A DNA stretch of 64,000 nucleotides from Lachnospiraceae bacterium (GTDB lineage Bacteria; Bacillota; Clostridia; Lachnospirales; Lachnospiraceae). The notes beneath the pieces are model-generated. The model was not told the DNA's origin. It searched no databases and saw only the letters and a list, made by a program, of their open reading frames with translations. Location: assembly GCA_023664345.1 (NCBI GenBank), contig JAMPFQ010000013.1, positions 50,235 to 114,234 on the forward strand. The letters run 5' to 3'. The position numbers and the translations under genes are program-made. This document shows, piece after piece, positions 27,616-36,636 of the stretch (within the stretch, counting starts at the first letter, position 1; the number at the start of each line of letters is the position of its first letter).

Positions 27616-28759
27616 AGAATTATATCATCATTTTGAAGTGGCTTTGGAACATGAGACGGCTTTTATCATTTGGGGAACCGGCAAGAAATGCAAGGAATTG
27701 TTGGATATGTGTCAGGGAAAGATTCCTGTGAAGTATTGTGTGGACAGGGATATACGGACGAGATCGTATATTGGTGAAATTCCGGTCAGAGATATTTCCG
27801 CTCTGTGGGAGGAGGACTGCCATAGCTGTATCATTATCGCATCTCAGGCATACCCTCAGATCAAGGCTGAGATGATTGCTCACGGGATAAGTGAAGACAG
27901 GATCTATATCTATACAGAATGGGAGATGTTGTATTTTTGGCTGAAAGAGAGGCGGCTGGTACTGCCTTCCGTTAATATTGTCACGGGAAATGTTTGTAAT
28001 CTGAAGTGTGAGGGCTGTATCGCATATGTGCCATACAGTGTTATCAGGAGAAATATCACTTTTGAGGAATTTAGGAGCACAGCAGATGATCTGTTCCGAT
28101 ATGTGGATTATGTGGGAAGCATTTATTTTGGAGGAGGGGAGGTTTTGCTGAACAAGGCGGTTATTTCTATTATTGCTTACCTGGGAGAGCGGTACCGTGA
28201 CAGGATTGACAGAATGTATATTATCACTAACGGAACATTAATACCGGGTGATGAATGGCTGGAGGTATGTGAAAAGTACAGCGTGGATTTTGTGATCAGT
28301 GATTATAGCGCGTGTATTTCAACGGAATATAAGAATGTGGCGAAGAAGCTGGAGGAGGGCGGCATAGGCTATATTGTTGAGGATGATTTTGTGAGAAATG
28401 ATGAAGCAAATATGTGGTATGATATGGGAGATCCCGCGAAAGAACGCCAGTTGGAAGAAGCGCAGTTAAGACGTTTGTTCGCAGCGTGCGTACCGACTTG
28501 CAGATGTTTGTATGACAATAAGATCTGGTATTGCTCCAGCCTGCTGTATGCAAATTTAGGATTGGGATTGCCTATGGCAGCAGAGGATTACTTTGATCTA
28601 AGTGTTCCCAGGGATAAAACGGAGGAACGTGTAAAAAGCCTTTTGCGTATTTTTTTGGGATATCCGCATAAAGGTTATTACAATATGTGCGACAGGTGCA
28701 ATGGTATGGGATATGGTGCCAATAAAAAATTGATTCCGGCGGCTCGTCAGATAAGATAG
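27599..28759 (+). CDS. Radical SAM protein with N-terminal Rossmann-like module (type A)
   Basis: 386 residues. Module: AFIIWGTGKKCKELLDMCQG, KYCVDRDIRTRSYIGEIPV, CIIIASQAY. Radical SAM motif CNLKCEGC at 133-140, followed by IAYVPYSVIRR (compare ISYVPRTLRP in 24066), IYFGGGEVLLN and IITNGTLIP. C-terminus CVPTCRCLYDNKIWYC and MCDRCNGMGYG. It is closest to 24066 among the five, which supports duplication of an A-B gene pair. ATG 27599 lies inside the end of the previous gene with GAGCGG as a weak ribosome-binding site, so translation is probably coupled. Confidence 0.85.
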   Translation: MADRFEELYHHFEVALEHETAFIIWGTGKKCKELLDMCQGKIPVKYCVDRDIRTRSYIGEIPVRDISALWEEDCHSCIIIASQAYPQIKAEMIAHGISEDRIYIYTEWEMLYFWLKERRLVLPSVNIVTGNVCNLKCEGCIAYVPYSVIRRNITFEEFRSTADDLFRYVDYVGSIYFGGGEVLLNKAVISIIAYLGERYRDRIDRMYIITNGTLIPGDEWLEVCEKYSVDFVISDYSACISTEYKNVAKKLEEGGIGYIVEDDFVRNDEANMWYDMGDPAKERQLEEAQLRRLFAACVPTCRCLYDNKIWYCSSLLYANLGLGLPMAAEDYFDLSVPRDKTEERVKSLLRIFLGYPHKGYYNMCDRCNGMGYGANKKLIPAARQIR

Positions 28760-28793
28760 TTTCATAATAGGAGAGACTTTGGGGGATACATGG

Positions 28794-29996
28794 ATGGAAG
28801 ACTTGAGAGCAACAGGAGTGGTCTTGTTCGGGGGTGGCAGACTGGGCAAGCAGATGTTGAATATGCTGGAGAAACTGGATATTAAGGTGTTGCAGGTATG
28901 GGATCGAAATGCCAACAATATGAACAATGTTTCGCAAATAATGCTTCCTGATTATGATTATGCAGATAAGGATATTCCTATAATTATATGTGTCTATTCT
29001 AAGATGGCAGCAGAAGGCATTGAGGAGAAACTTCATAAACATGGTTTTACCAGAGTGTTCCATTACGAGCAGATGTCCCTTCGTGAATTGTTGGGGTGTG
29101 CCAAGAAAGAAACCTATGATATGCGCGAATGCAATAAGTGCATGTTAAATGGGGGAGGTTGCAAAGAATACGAGTCTTATCTGCAGCAAGGTACTGTTGC
29201 ACACATTCCTTTAAGGACACTTAATGTTAATATAACCTCGAAATGCACCTTGAATTGCGTGCATTGCGCAGAACTTGAGGTGGAATTTAGAAAGAGAAGA
29301 ATGGAGTGGGGATTTGAAAAAGCTGCTTTTCTGCGATCCATGGACGCGTTGGAGGACATTTTCGGTTATATCAGGTCCGTTACTTTGTTGGGGGGAGAAT
29401 TTTGTTTAAATGATCAATGGAGAACCATTTTAGACAGGTGTGTTCAGAGTTCCTGTATTGGGTATATTGTGATAACAACGAATGGTATATATCGATTACA
29501 AGAGCAAGATTATGATTTGTTGAATCATGATAAGATCGTGGTGCTGCTTGATGATTATACAACACATTTGTCAGAGCATCAGAAACATTTGTTTCACGAT
29601 AATATAGAGATGTTTCAAAAGAAATCCGTGAACTATGTTGTTTTGGATAACACGTTGGGTACATGGTATGATTTTGGAGAGATACGTGATTACGGAGACA
29701 GTAGAGAATTGCTTGTCCAAAAGTACCAAAGATGTACATTGTCTGATTGCTATTGTTTGCTTCCGGATGATTATTTTGCCATATGTGGCAGGCAATATTT
29801 TGCGTGGAAGTTGGATAAGGTTAATACAATGTTGGTGGATTCCGTGCGGCTTGATACCAAGAATATTGAACAGACAAGAGATGCGATCAGGAATCTTATG
29901 AATCAGGAATATTTAGCGGTATGTCAATATTGCCGGGGGTGCGAAGAACCTATAACGCCTGGACTCCAAGATACTGGTTCGGGTATCAACAGATAA
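28794..29996 (+). CDS. Radical SAM protein with N-terminal Rossmann-like module (type B)
   Basis: 400 residues. Module: GVVLFGGGRLGKQMLNMLEK and VLQVWDRNANN. The type B linker cysteines are ECNKCMLNGGGCKEY (about 113-126). Radical SAM motif CTLNCVHC (about 151-158), VTLLGGEFCLN, VITTNGIY. C-terminus CTLSDCYCLL, AICGRQYF and VCQYCRGCEE. It is closest to 25255. I start at ATG 28794, seven bases after GGGGGA, because MEDLRATGVVLFG then aligns with the other type B start; TTG 28779 is the alternative. It is the fifth consecutive fusion. Confidence 0.85.
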   Translation: MEDLRATGVVLFGGGRLGKQMLNMLEKLDIKVLQVWDRNANNMNNVSQIMLPDYDYADKDIPIIICVYSKMAAEGIEEKLHKHGFTRVFHYEQMSLRELLGCAKKETYDMRECNKCMLNGGGCKEYESYLQQGTVAHIPLRTLNVNITSKCTLNCVHCAELEVEFRKRRMEWGFEKAAFLRSMDALEDIFGYIRSVTLLGGEFCLNDQWRTILDRCVQSSCIGYIVITTNGIYRLQEQDYDLLNHDKIVVLLDDYTTHLSEHQKHLFHDNIEMFQKKSVNYVVLDNTLGTWYDFGEIRDYGDSRELLVQKYQRCTLSDCYCLLPDDYFAICGRQYFAWKLDKVNTMLVDSVRLDTKNIEQTRDAIRNLMNQEYLAVCQYCRGCEEPITPGLQDTGSGINR

Positions 29997-30047
29997 AGGG
30001 TGGCTATTGGCTGGTGAGCGGTATTGTTTTTAAGCGAGGGTCCATTA

Positions 30048-32201
30048 GTGAAGCAGAGTGAAACGGTGTTTCTCAAACAATTTCATCATAATTTTGGGTT
30101 TTTGATGGATTTTCCCATGGTGCTTTACGGGATAGGGCAGTATACCAGATTGTTAGTGGAGTATTTGCCTCAATATCATTTTGTGGGACTGATGGATGTC
30201 AATGCGACAGGCAGCATCGTTTACGGACTTCCTGTTTTAGGCGAGGCGGAAGTCAGTCAAAAAGCAAAAGTGATGATCATTGTGGCTAATTTAACGGTAA
30301 GTCCTGTGATTTATCAGAGAATCCATGATTTTACAGAGCGGGAAGGGATCATGGTATATTATCTCAATGGAATGCAACCAATGAAAGAAAATACTGAGTT
30401 TGCCGGGAATCCTTATTGGGATAAGGGCAGAGGACGGTTGGAGAGGCTGATCCAAGAGCATGATATTATTTCCTTTGATATATTTGATACATTGATAATG
30501 CGTATATACTGGAAACCGGAGGATCTCTTTAGCCGAATGGCGGATTTGCTGGGGCGGGAAGAAGCATATCGCGGTTATTTTGCGAATGGCAGGTCTTTTA
30601 CTGTGATACGGAAACAGGCCGAGAAAAGCTGTTATAGGAACCGCACAGAGTTTTTTACCCTGGAGATGATCTATGAGGAGATTGGCAAGGAATTATCTGT
30701 GCCGGGTAAGGTGTTAAAGGAATGGAAAAAGCTGGAGGAAACATTGGAAGAGAAAGCCCTGCTGCCGCGGGAGAGCATGAAAGATATTTTGCGGTTTGCG
30801 AGACAATGCGGCAAACGGATTCTGTTGACTTCGGATATGTATCTTGAAGCATCATTTATTGAGAAGCAGTTAAAAAGATGCGGGGTCGTTGATTATGATG
30901 AATTGTTGATCTCCTGTGAGATCAAACATGATAAATACAAGGAGACAATCTGGGATTATGTAAAAGAACTGTTTCCCGCTCAAAGTGTTTTGCACATTGG
31001 GGATAATGTTTTGGTAGATGTTGAAAAACCACTTAGACATGGCATAGATACATGGAAAGTGGCCAAGGCGGCGGAAATGCTGGAATGGTCCGGTATTTAT
31101 GGATATTGGAACAAGGAGGACATCGGGATGCTGGGCGGGCTTTTTGCGGCTCAAGCGATGAACGACCCCTTTGTGTTATCTGACAGCAGGGGGAAGCTGG
31201 TGATCAAAAATATGTATGAGATGGGGTATTTGTTTTTTGGTCCGCTTGTATTGGGATTTTTGTGCTGGCTGGTCAAGACAGCGCGTGCGCAACGGATAGA
31301 TACGTTACTTTTTGCTGCTCGAGATGGTTATCTGTTGGAAAAATTATATGACAAATTGTCTGAGACGATTGAAGGGAAAGTGCCCAAAGGAGTATATTTC
31401 CTGACCTCCAGACGCGCGGCAAGCGTGGCAATGATTCGTTCGGAAGAAGATATTCGATTTGTGATAGAGAATGTGTGTAATGTGGCAGGAGTCAATCTGG
31501 AAGAATTGCTGCGCTTCACATTTGGGGTGCAAATAAAAAAAGCAGAGGAGTGGAGATACAAGACTGTCAGGGAATTGGGCAAGGAGAAGGTTATACAATA
31601 TGTGTTACAACACTACCAAAAATGTATTCTGGAGAGAGCGGAACAGGAAAGACAGGCGTATCTCGCATATATTAAAAGCCTGCCTTTGTCGGGAAAGAAA
31701 GGATTTGTCAACTTTGTGTGCCGCGGAGTAAGCCAATATTGCATGGAACGGCTGTCGCATGAGCCCATGACAGGATTATATTTTGCAGGGGAAGAATTGG
31801 GGGATATTTTCCCTGATTGCAACAGAATCTACGCATGGTATGGAACGGCTTGTTCAACTCACACTTCGAAAGAAGATTTATTAGCAGGATATTTGTTTGG
31901 AGAAGTGATCTTTTCTGCTCCGCAAGGGCAGTTGATCTGTTTTGACCGGAAAGGGGAAGCGATATTTGAAGACAGAGAGTGTGATTTTACCGGGATAGCG
32001 GAATGTCATGAGGGGATAGAGAAATACGTGGAAGACGTGATACAGAGGGTTCCGGATTTCTTAAATTATGAGTGGGACAGGGAATTGATCGATAGGATTT
32101 TCGGAAGTTTTCGCTTGCCCTATGTGATTTTGGAGGATGCTGTCAAGAAGAACTTTGTTTTTCAGGATGGAATAGCGGGGAAAGGAATGACATTGCTTTA
32201 A
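30048..32201 (+). CDS. HAD-like hydrolase protein with N-terminal Rossmann-like module
   Basis: 717 residues. The N-terminal module resembles its neighbours (PMVLYGIGQYTRLLVEYLPQ; VGLMDVNATGSIVYGLPVL; VMIIVANLT). A HAD domain follows with motif I DIFDTL near residue 144, LLTSDMYLEA as motif II and HIGDNVLVDVEKPLRHG as motif IV. The last 330 residues are a conserved but unassigned region (LLFAARDGYLLEKLY; FLTSRRAAS). This build is found in the large HAD proteins of surface-glycan clusters (COG5610-like). It may act as a phosphatase, or the C-terminal part may be a transferase. GTG 30048, seven bases after GAGGG, is my start; TTG 30024 is possible. Confidence 0.75.
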   Translation: MKQSETVFLKQFHHNFGFLMDFPMVLYGIGQYTRLLVEYLPQYHFVGLMDVNATGSIVYGLPVLGEAEVSQKAKVMIIVANLTVSPVIYQRIHDFTEREGIMVYYLNGMQPMKENTEFAGNPYWDKGRGRLERLIQEHDIISFDIFDTLIMRIYWKPEDLFSRMADLLGREEAYRGYFANGRSFTVIRKQAEKSCYRNRTEFFTLEMIYEEIGKELSVPGKVLKEWKKLEETLEEKALLPRESMKDILRFARQCGKRILLTSDMYLEASFIEKQLKRCGVVDYDELLISCEIKHDKYKETIWDYVKELFPAQSVLHIGDNVLVDVEKPLRHGIDTWKVAKAAEMLEWSGIYGYWNKEDIGMLGGLFAAQAMNDPFVLSDSRGKLVIKNMYEMGYLFFGPLVLGFLCWLVKTARAQRIDTLLFAARDGYLLEKLYDKLSETIEGKVPKGVYFLTSRRAASVAMIRSEEDIRFVIENVCNVAGVNLEELLRFTFGVQIKKAEEWRYKTVRELGKEKVIQYVLQHYQKCILERAEQERQAYLAYIKSLPLSGKKGFVNFVCRGVSQYCMERLSHEPMTGLYFAGEELGDIFPDCNRIYAWYGTACSTHTSKEDLLAGYLFGEVIFSAPQGQLICFDRKGEAIFEDRECDFTGIAECHEGIEKYVEDVIQRVPDFLNYEWDRELIDRIFGSFRLPYVILEDAVKKNFVFQDGIAGKGMTLL

Positions 32202-32218
32202 TTGCAGGAGTACGACAT

Positions 32219-33211
32219 ATGGCAGAAATCAAGCCTTTGGCAGGCATGGAACGAAAAAAACTAAAAGAAGCGATCCCTCTCAGGACCCCTTATGCAATTT
32301 ACTTTTTTCCCACAAACCTGTGCAATTTCATGTGCAGGTATTGTGCGCATTCGGGAGGACTGAAAAATTTTGAGGCGGAGTATGGCCTGAAACCGGAAAC
32401 TATGTCTTTTGAGACCTTTGCCAGAGCGATCGATCAGATCAAAGATTTTAAAGACAGGCTGAAAGTCATTAATCTGTCGGGACAGGGAGAGCCTTTGTTA
32501 AATCCGGCTATTGCGGATATGGTGCGTTATGCCAGGGAAGCGGATGTGGTGGAGCGTATCGAGATCATCACAAATGCTTCGCTTTTGACGAATGAACTGT
32601 CGGACCGCCTGATCGATGCGGGACTTGACTGCATCCGGATCTCCTTGCAGGGAATGTCAGATGAAACCTATTTTAATGTTTGCGGTAAAAAGATCAAAGT
32701 GGACGGTCTGTTTTCAAATATTGATTATTTTTACCGACATAAAAAGCAGTGCCAGGTATATGTCAAGGTAATGGATGTTGCACTGCGGGAGGGTGAGGAG
32801 GATCTCTTTTATCGGACGTTTGACAGAATGTCAGACAGGATGTATATAGAGCAGTGTAAGCCGGTATATGACAGTGTGGAAATGACACAGGATATGCGGA
32901 CGGATACGGATCGTTATGGGAGGGCGCATGAGCCCAGACAGGTTTGTCCGCTGCCCTTTTACATGTTGGGGATACTGCCGGACGGCACGATCTCACCCTG
33001 TGAAACGATCTATGTGCCGGAGATATTGGGCAATGTCTGGAAAGACGAACTTCCCCAGGTCTGGAATGGTGATAAGATGAAGCTTTTTCAGCAGATGCAG
33101 TTAAAAAAAATGCGGAAGGACAATCCGAAATGCGCTCGCTGCTGCGCACCGGATGATGTGGCGCATCCTGATGATGATCTGGATGATGTGCAGGATGGGA
33201 TCATTGTTTAA
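32219..33211 (+). CDS. Radical SAM/SPASM-type protein
   Basis: 330 residues, without the Rossmann-like module. The radical SAM motif CNFMCRYC is near the N-terminus (35-42), preceded by AIYFFPTNL. It continues with INLSGQGEPLLNP, IEIITNASLLT and IRISLQGMS, and then a SPASM-like C-terminus: VCPLPFYMLGILPDGTISPC, EILGNVWKDE, CARCCAP. Paralogs are at 34540 and 35583. SPASM proteins carry extra Fe-S clusters; some oxidise sugar or peptide substrates. ATG 32219 follows GCAGGAG. The C-terminal tail is very acidic. Its position among glycosyltransferases suggests a glycan-related substrate, but a protein substrate is not excluded. Confidence 0.85.
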   Translation: MAEIKPLAGMERKKLKEAIPLRTPYAIYFFPTNLCNFMCRYCAHSGGLKNFEAEYGLKPETMSFETFARAIDQIKDFKDRLKVINLSGQGEPLLNPAIADMVRYAREADVVERIEIITNASLLTNELSDRLIDAGLDCIRISLQGMSDETYFNVCGKKIKVDGLFSNIDYFYRHKKQCQVYVKVMDVALREGEEDLFYRTFDRMSDRMYIEQCKPVYDSVEMTQDMRTDTDRYGRAHEPRQVCPLPFYMLGILPDGTISPCETIYVPEILGNVWKDELPQVWNGDKMKLFQQMQLKKMRKDNPKCARCCAPDDVAHPDDDLDDVQDGIIV

Positions 33212-33240
33212 GCCGCCGGATAGGAGTATAAGGTATCATC

Positions 33241-34536
33241 GTGAAAATCGTGCATATAACAACACATATGGGGGGCGGGGCGGGCAAGGCGATAGCCGGA
33301 TTGATCTCACACTGCGCGGAGCAGGAAAGTATCGAGCAGAAGCTGTTGGTATTGGAGGCGCCCGAAAAGTCCAAATATATACAGAGTCTGGGACAGGATA
33401 AACTGGAGATCATCATAGGTAGGGGCTTTGATCTGGATATCCTGGCTGATTGGGCGGATGTCATTGTGATCAGCTGGTGGGATCACCCGCTCATGTCCGG
33501 ATTGTTTATGGATATTTCAAAGATCAGATGCAGGCTGGCGCTATGGACGCACATAAACGGCTGTTCCTATCCATATCTGCCATTTGGATTTGCTGATGTG
33601 CCTGAAAGGTTGTTCGTGACTACCCGGTTTACTTTGGATAATCCGTTGTGGAGCATGGGGGAGCGGGAAGAGATCAGGAAGAAGTCGCGGCTGATAAGCG
33701 GAGTTGGTGATTTCAGGCCGAAAGATATCGTGCCAAAGCGTGATTATGAAGCCGGGGGAAAATTTATAGTAGGATATGTGGGGACATTAAATTATGCAAA
33801 GCTGCATAAAGATTATCTCGCCTATTGCCGGGCGGCGATAAACAGGATCCCCGATATCCATTTCCTGATAGTGGGCGACCGGGAAGAAGATCTTCGAAAT
33901 GAAGTCCGCGAAATGGGATTGGCGGAGTATTTCAGCTTTACCGGCTATGTGGATGATGTATATGGGCAGTATCATCGGATGGATGTGATGGGGTATCTGC
34001 TGAACGAAGATAATTATGGCACCACGGAAAATGTGATCTTGGAGGCAATGGCAGTGGGATTGCCGGTCATCACGTGCAAAAACGCGCCGGAAAGCTATAT
34101 TTTACAGGATGATCTCAATGGGTATCTGATCAAAGGGCCTGAAGAATACGCGGAGCGCCTTGACAGATTATACCATTCAAAAGAATTGCGCCAGCGGATC
34201 GGGACATCAGCAAGAGATCATGTGATAAAAAATTATTCCATTGCGGATACGACAGAAAAATTCCTGGGCGGTCTGCGTGATATAATGCTTTTGCCGCCTA
34301 AAGAGCATGATTTTGCACACATTATGGGTACAACTGTATTTGAGTGGTTCAAAGCGTTTACAGGACCGGACAAGCCCTTTTTTGATATGATCAGGGAAAA
34401 GAGCGCGGCGGAGATCAGAAGCTTTTTGGAGGATTGCCTGCCGATCTATAAAGAAAGAACTAAGAGTTCATTCCGACATTTTCTGTATTATTATGAATGC
34501 GAGGAATTACAATCATTGTTGAAGGAGATGGAATGA
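33241..34536 (+). CDS. Glycosyltransferase family 4
   Basis: 431 residues, GT-B fold. N-terminal glycine loop KIVHITTHMGGGAGKAIAGLI. C-terminal half with FIVGYVGTLNYAKLHKDYLAY, FLIVGDREEDL and the donor-binding segment NYGTTENVILEAMAVGLPVITC. There is no membrane segment. The start is GTG 33241 after TAAGG. It lies between two radical SAM/SPASM genes, 29 bases after the first and 3 bases before the next, so all three are probably translated from one message and serve one pathway. The last 70 residues are helical and beyond the usual family end. Confidence 0.88.
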   Translation: MKIVHITTHMGGGAGKAIAGLISHCAEQESIEQKLLVLEAPEKSKYIQSLGQDKLEIIIGRGFDLDILADWADVIVISWWDHPLMSGLFMDISKIRCRLALWTHINGCSYPYLPFGFADVPERLFVTTRFTLDNPLWSMGEREEIRKKSRLISGVGDFRPKDIVPKRDYEAGGKFIVGYVGTLNYAKLHKDYLAYCRAAINRIPDIHFLIVGDREEDLRNEVREMGLAEYFSFTGYVDDVYGQYHRMDVMGYLLNEDNYGTTENVILEAMAVGLPVITCKNAPESYILQDDLNGYLIKGPEEYAERLDRLYHSKELRQRIGTSARDHVIKNYSIADTTEKFLGGLRDIMLLPPKEHDFAHIMGTTVFEWFKAFTGPDKPFFDMIREKSAAEIRSFLEDCLPIYKERTKSSFRHFLYYYECEELQSLLKEME

Positions 34537-34539
34537 GAG

Positions 34540-35556
34540 TTGGAGAATGAATGTAAAGACCCTACCCCTGGCGGACAGAGACAGGCTTTGGCGAAAGCAT
34601 TGCCGCTCAGGATGCCATATCTGATACAGATATTTCCGGTGTATGCATGTAATTTTAAATGTGAATACTGTATCCATTCTTTGGACAGGAGCATGCATGG
34701 TTATATTTCGCATGACACAATGATGCCATGGGATATATATAAAAAGGTGATCGATGATATCAGGGATACGGGCGAGCGTATCAAAATGCTGCGTTTTGCC
34801 GCGATCGGGGAGCCGCTGCTCCATCCGCAGATCGCGGAGATGGTGGCATATGCCCGGGAGAGCGGCATTGCTGACAGCGTGGACATTGTGACAAACGGTT
34901 CGCTGCTTACCAGAGAGTTATCGGATCGTTTGATAGACGCGGGACTTTCAAAGCTGAGGATCTCATTGGAGGGGTTATCCGCGGACGAATATCGTGAGCA
35001 TACATCCGCAGCGGTCGATCTTGAGAAAATGGTGGAAAATATACGTTATTTTTTTGAACGATGCAAGGGGACTCAGACTACCATGTATATTAAGATCATT
35101 GATTATATGGTGCAGAGTAAGGAACAGCAGGATAGATTTATGGAGATGTTTTCGCCCATAACACATAGCATCGCGATCGAGCATTTGACGCCGACCATTG
35201 AAGAAATCGATTACGATAAGGTATCGCATGGCATGAAAACGGATAAACCGCAAAACGGCACGATCTTGCTGGATTCCCAGATCTGTCCGCAGCCCTTTTA
35301 CATGATGCAGGTAAATCCGGACGGTAATGTGGTTCCATGCTGTTCTATGAAGTATCCCTGTATCCTGGGAAATGTGAGGGAAGAGAGCGTACAGGATATA
35401 TGGCTGGGAGAGAACTACCGCAGCTTTCAGCGAAATATGCTGGAGGGTGTTGACAAAGCCGCAGAAGTTTGCGGAAAGTGTATTCTGTACCGTTATGATA
35501 TGCACGCGGAAGATCGGCTTGACGCGGACGCGGGGCAGTTAAAAAATAAATACTGA
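34540..35556 (+). CDS. Radical SAM/SPASM-type protein
   Basis: 338 residues, paralog of 32219 and 35583. Radical SAM motif CNFKCEYC at 37-44, then LRFAAIGEPLLHP, VDIVTNGSLLT, LRISLEGLS. SPASM-like C-terminus: ICPQPFYMMQVNPDGNVVPCCSM, CILGNVREESVQDIW, VCGKCILYR. The start is a TTG at 34540, with AGGAG 12 bases upstream. No in-frame ATG lies close by, so translation probably depends on coupling to the preceding gene. A substrate cannot be named from the sequence. Confidence 0.83.
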   Translation: MENECKDPTPGGQRQALAKALPLRMPYLIQIFPVYACNFKCEYCIHSLDRSMHGYISHDTMMPWDIYKKVIDDIRDTGERIKMLRFAAIGEPLLHPQIAEMVAYARESGIADSVDIVTNGSLLTRELSDRLIDAGLSKLRISLEGLSADEYREHTSAAVDLEKMVENIRYFFERCKGTQTTMYIKIIDYMVQSKEQQDRFMEMFSPITHSIAIEHLTPTIEEIDYDKVSHGMKTDKPQNGTILLDSQICPQPFYMMQVNPDGNVVPCCSMKYPCILGNVREESVQDIWLGENYRSFQRNMLEGVDKAAEVCGKCILYRYDMHAEDRLDADAGQLKNKY

Positions 35557-35582
35557 CGAAAAGATAAGAGCAGGAGGAATTT

Positions 35583-36608
35583 ATGGCAGAGGTAAGATCA
35601 AGCGTGGACAGGAACAGAACGATATTGCGGGAGGCAGTGCCCCTGGACAGCCCTTTGAGCATGTATGTGGAGCCTACCAGGATCTGTAATTTTAAATGCT
35701 TTTATTGTATGCATTCTACCCGCGGCATTCAGGGCGGAGAACTGGAGAAGACCGGATTTCGGCTGGAACATATGGACATGGATCTGTATGCCAGGCTGGT
35801 GAGAGAGATCATGCAATTTCCCAGTATACCGAAGAGAGTATGCTTTTCAGGGCTGGGAGAGCCGTTAGCGAATCCGAAGCTGCCTGAAATGATCCGTATG
35901 CTCAGAGAAGCCGGGTTTGAGGGAAGAATCGATGTAATCAGTAACGGCTCCCTGTTGACCCATGAGATGTCGGATGCGCTGATCGAGGCGGGAATTTCAA
36001 GGATCCAGATATCTGTCCAGGGACTTACGACAGAAAAGTATAAGGAGATCTGTCAGGTGCCCGTGGATATAGAGAAGCTGCGGGATAATATTTCCTATTT
36101 TTACAGGAAGAGGGGCAATGCGACGATCTATGTGAAGATCATTGACTCGATTCTGGAAAATGAGGAAGACCGGGAACATTTTTTCGAAATGTTCAGTAAT
36201 ATATGTGACACTATCTATGTGGAACATCTGGTGATCATGGAACAGCAGATGGGCGACCATGGCAGAGAGATCGACACTACCAGGAATCTGATGGGCGAGG
36301 TTGTTGAGAAGAGGTTTGTCTGCGGGGTAATGTTTTATTTTCTGCAGGTCAACATTGATGGAGAGACGTTCCCCTGCTCCACGCCCGGGCTTCCTGATTC
36401 ATTTTCCATGGGGTGCGTGAAGGAGAAGACTTTACAGGAAATCTGGAATGACAGAAGAAGAAATGGCCTGATCCGTAAGAATCTGAAAGACGGTTACGCT
36501 TCGATACCGGCCTGTTCTTCCTGTTCTTCCTGTATCGCGATCGCTGATGAGTCGGAATATCTGGATGATTGCAGGGAGGAGATCCTGTTAAGGTTTCCTG
36601 AAAAATAG
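35583..36608 (+). CDS. Radical SAM/SPASM-type protein
   Basis: 341 residues, third member of the module-less group. Radical SAM motif CNFKCFYC at 35-42 after MYVEPTRI, then VCFSGLGEPLANP, IDVISNGSLLT and IQISVQGLT. C-terminus FVCGVMFYFLQVNIDGETFPC, MGCVKEKTLQEIWND and the cysteine-rich CSSCSSCIA. AGGAGG precedes ATG 35583. The start MAEVRSSVDRNRTILREAVPL aligns with that of 32219 (MAEIKPLAGMERKKLKEAIPL), showing a gene-family expansion inside the operon. It is the last radical SAM gene before the deoxysugar genes. Confidence 0.85.
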   Translation: MAEVRSSVDRNRTILREAVPLDSPLSMYVEPTRICNFKCFYCMHSTRGIQGGELEKTGFRLEHMDMDLYARLVREIMQFPSIPKRVCFSGLGEPLANPKLPEMIRMLREAGFEGRIDVISNGSLLTHEMSDALIEAGISRIQISVQGLTTEKYKEICQVPVDIEKLRDNISYFYRKRGNATIYVKIIDSILENEEDREHFFEMFSNICDTIYVEHLVIMEQQMGDHGREIDTTRNLMGEVVEKRFVCGVMFYFLQVNIDGETFPCSTPGLPDSFSMGCVKEKTLQEIWNDRRRNGLIRKNLKDGYASIPACSSCSSCIAIADESEYLDDCREEILLRFPEK

Positions 36609-36636
36609 ATGCGAGAAAACGGACGGTAAATAACAG

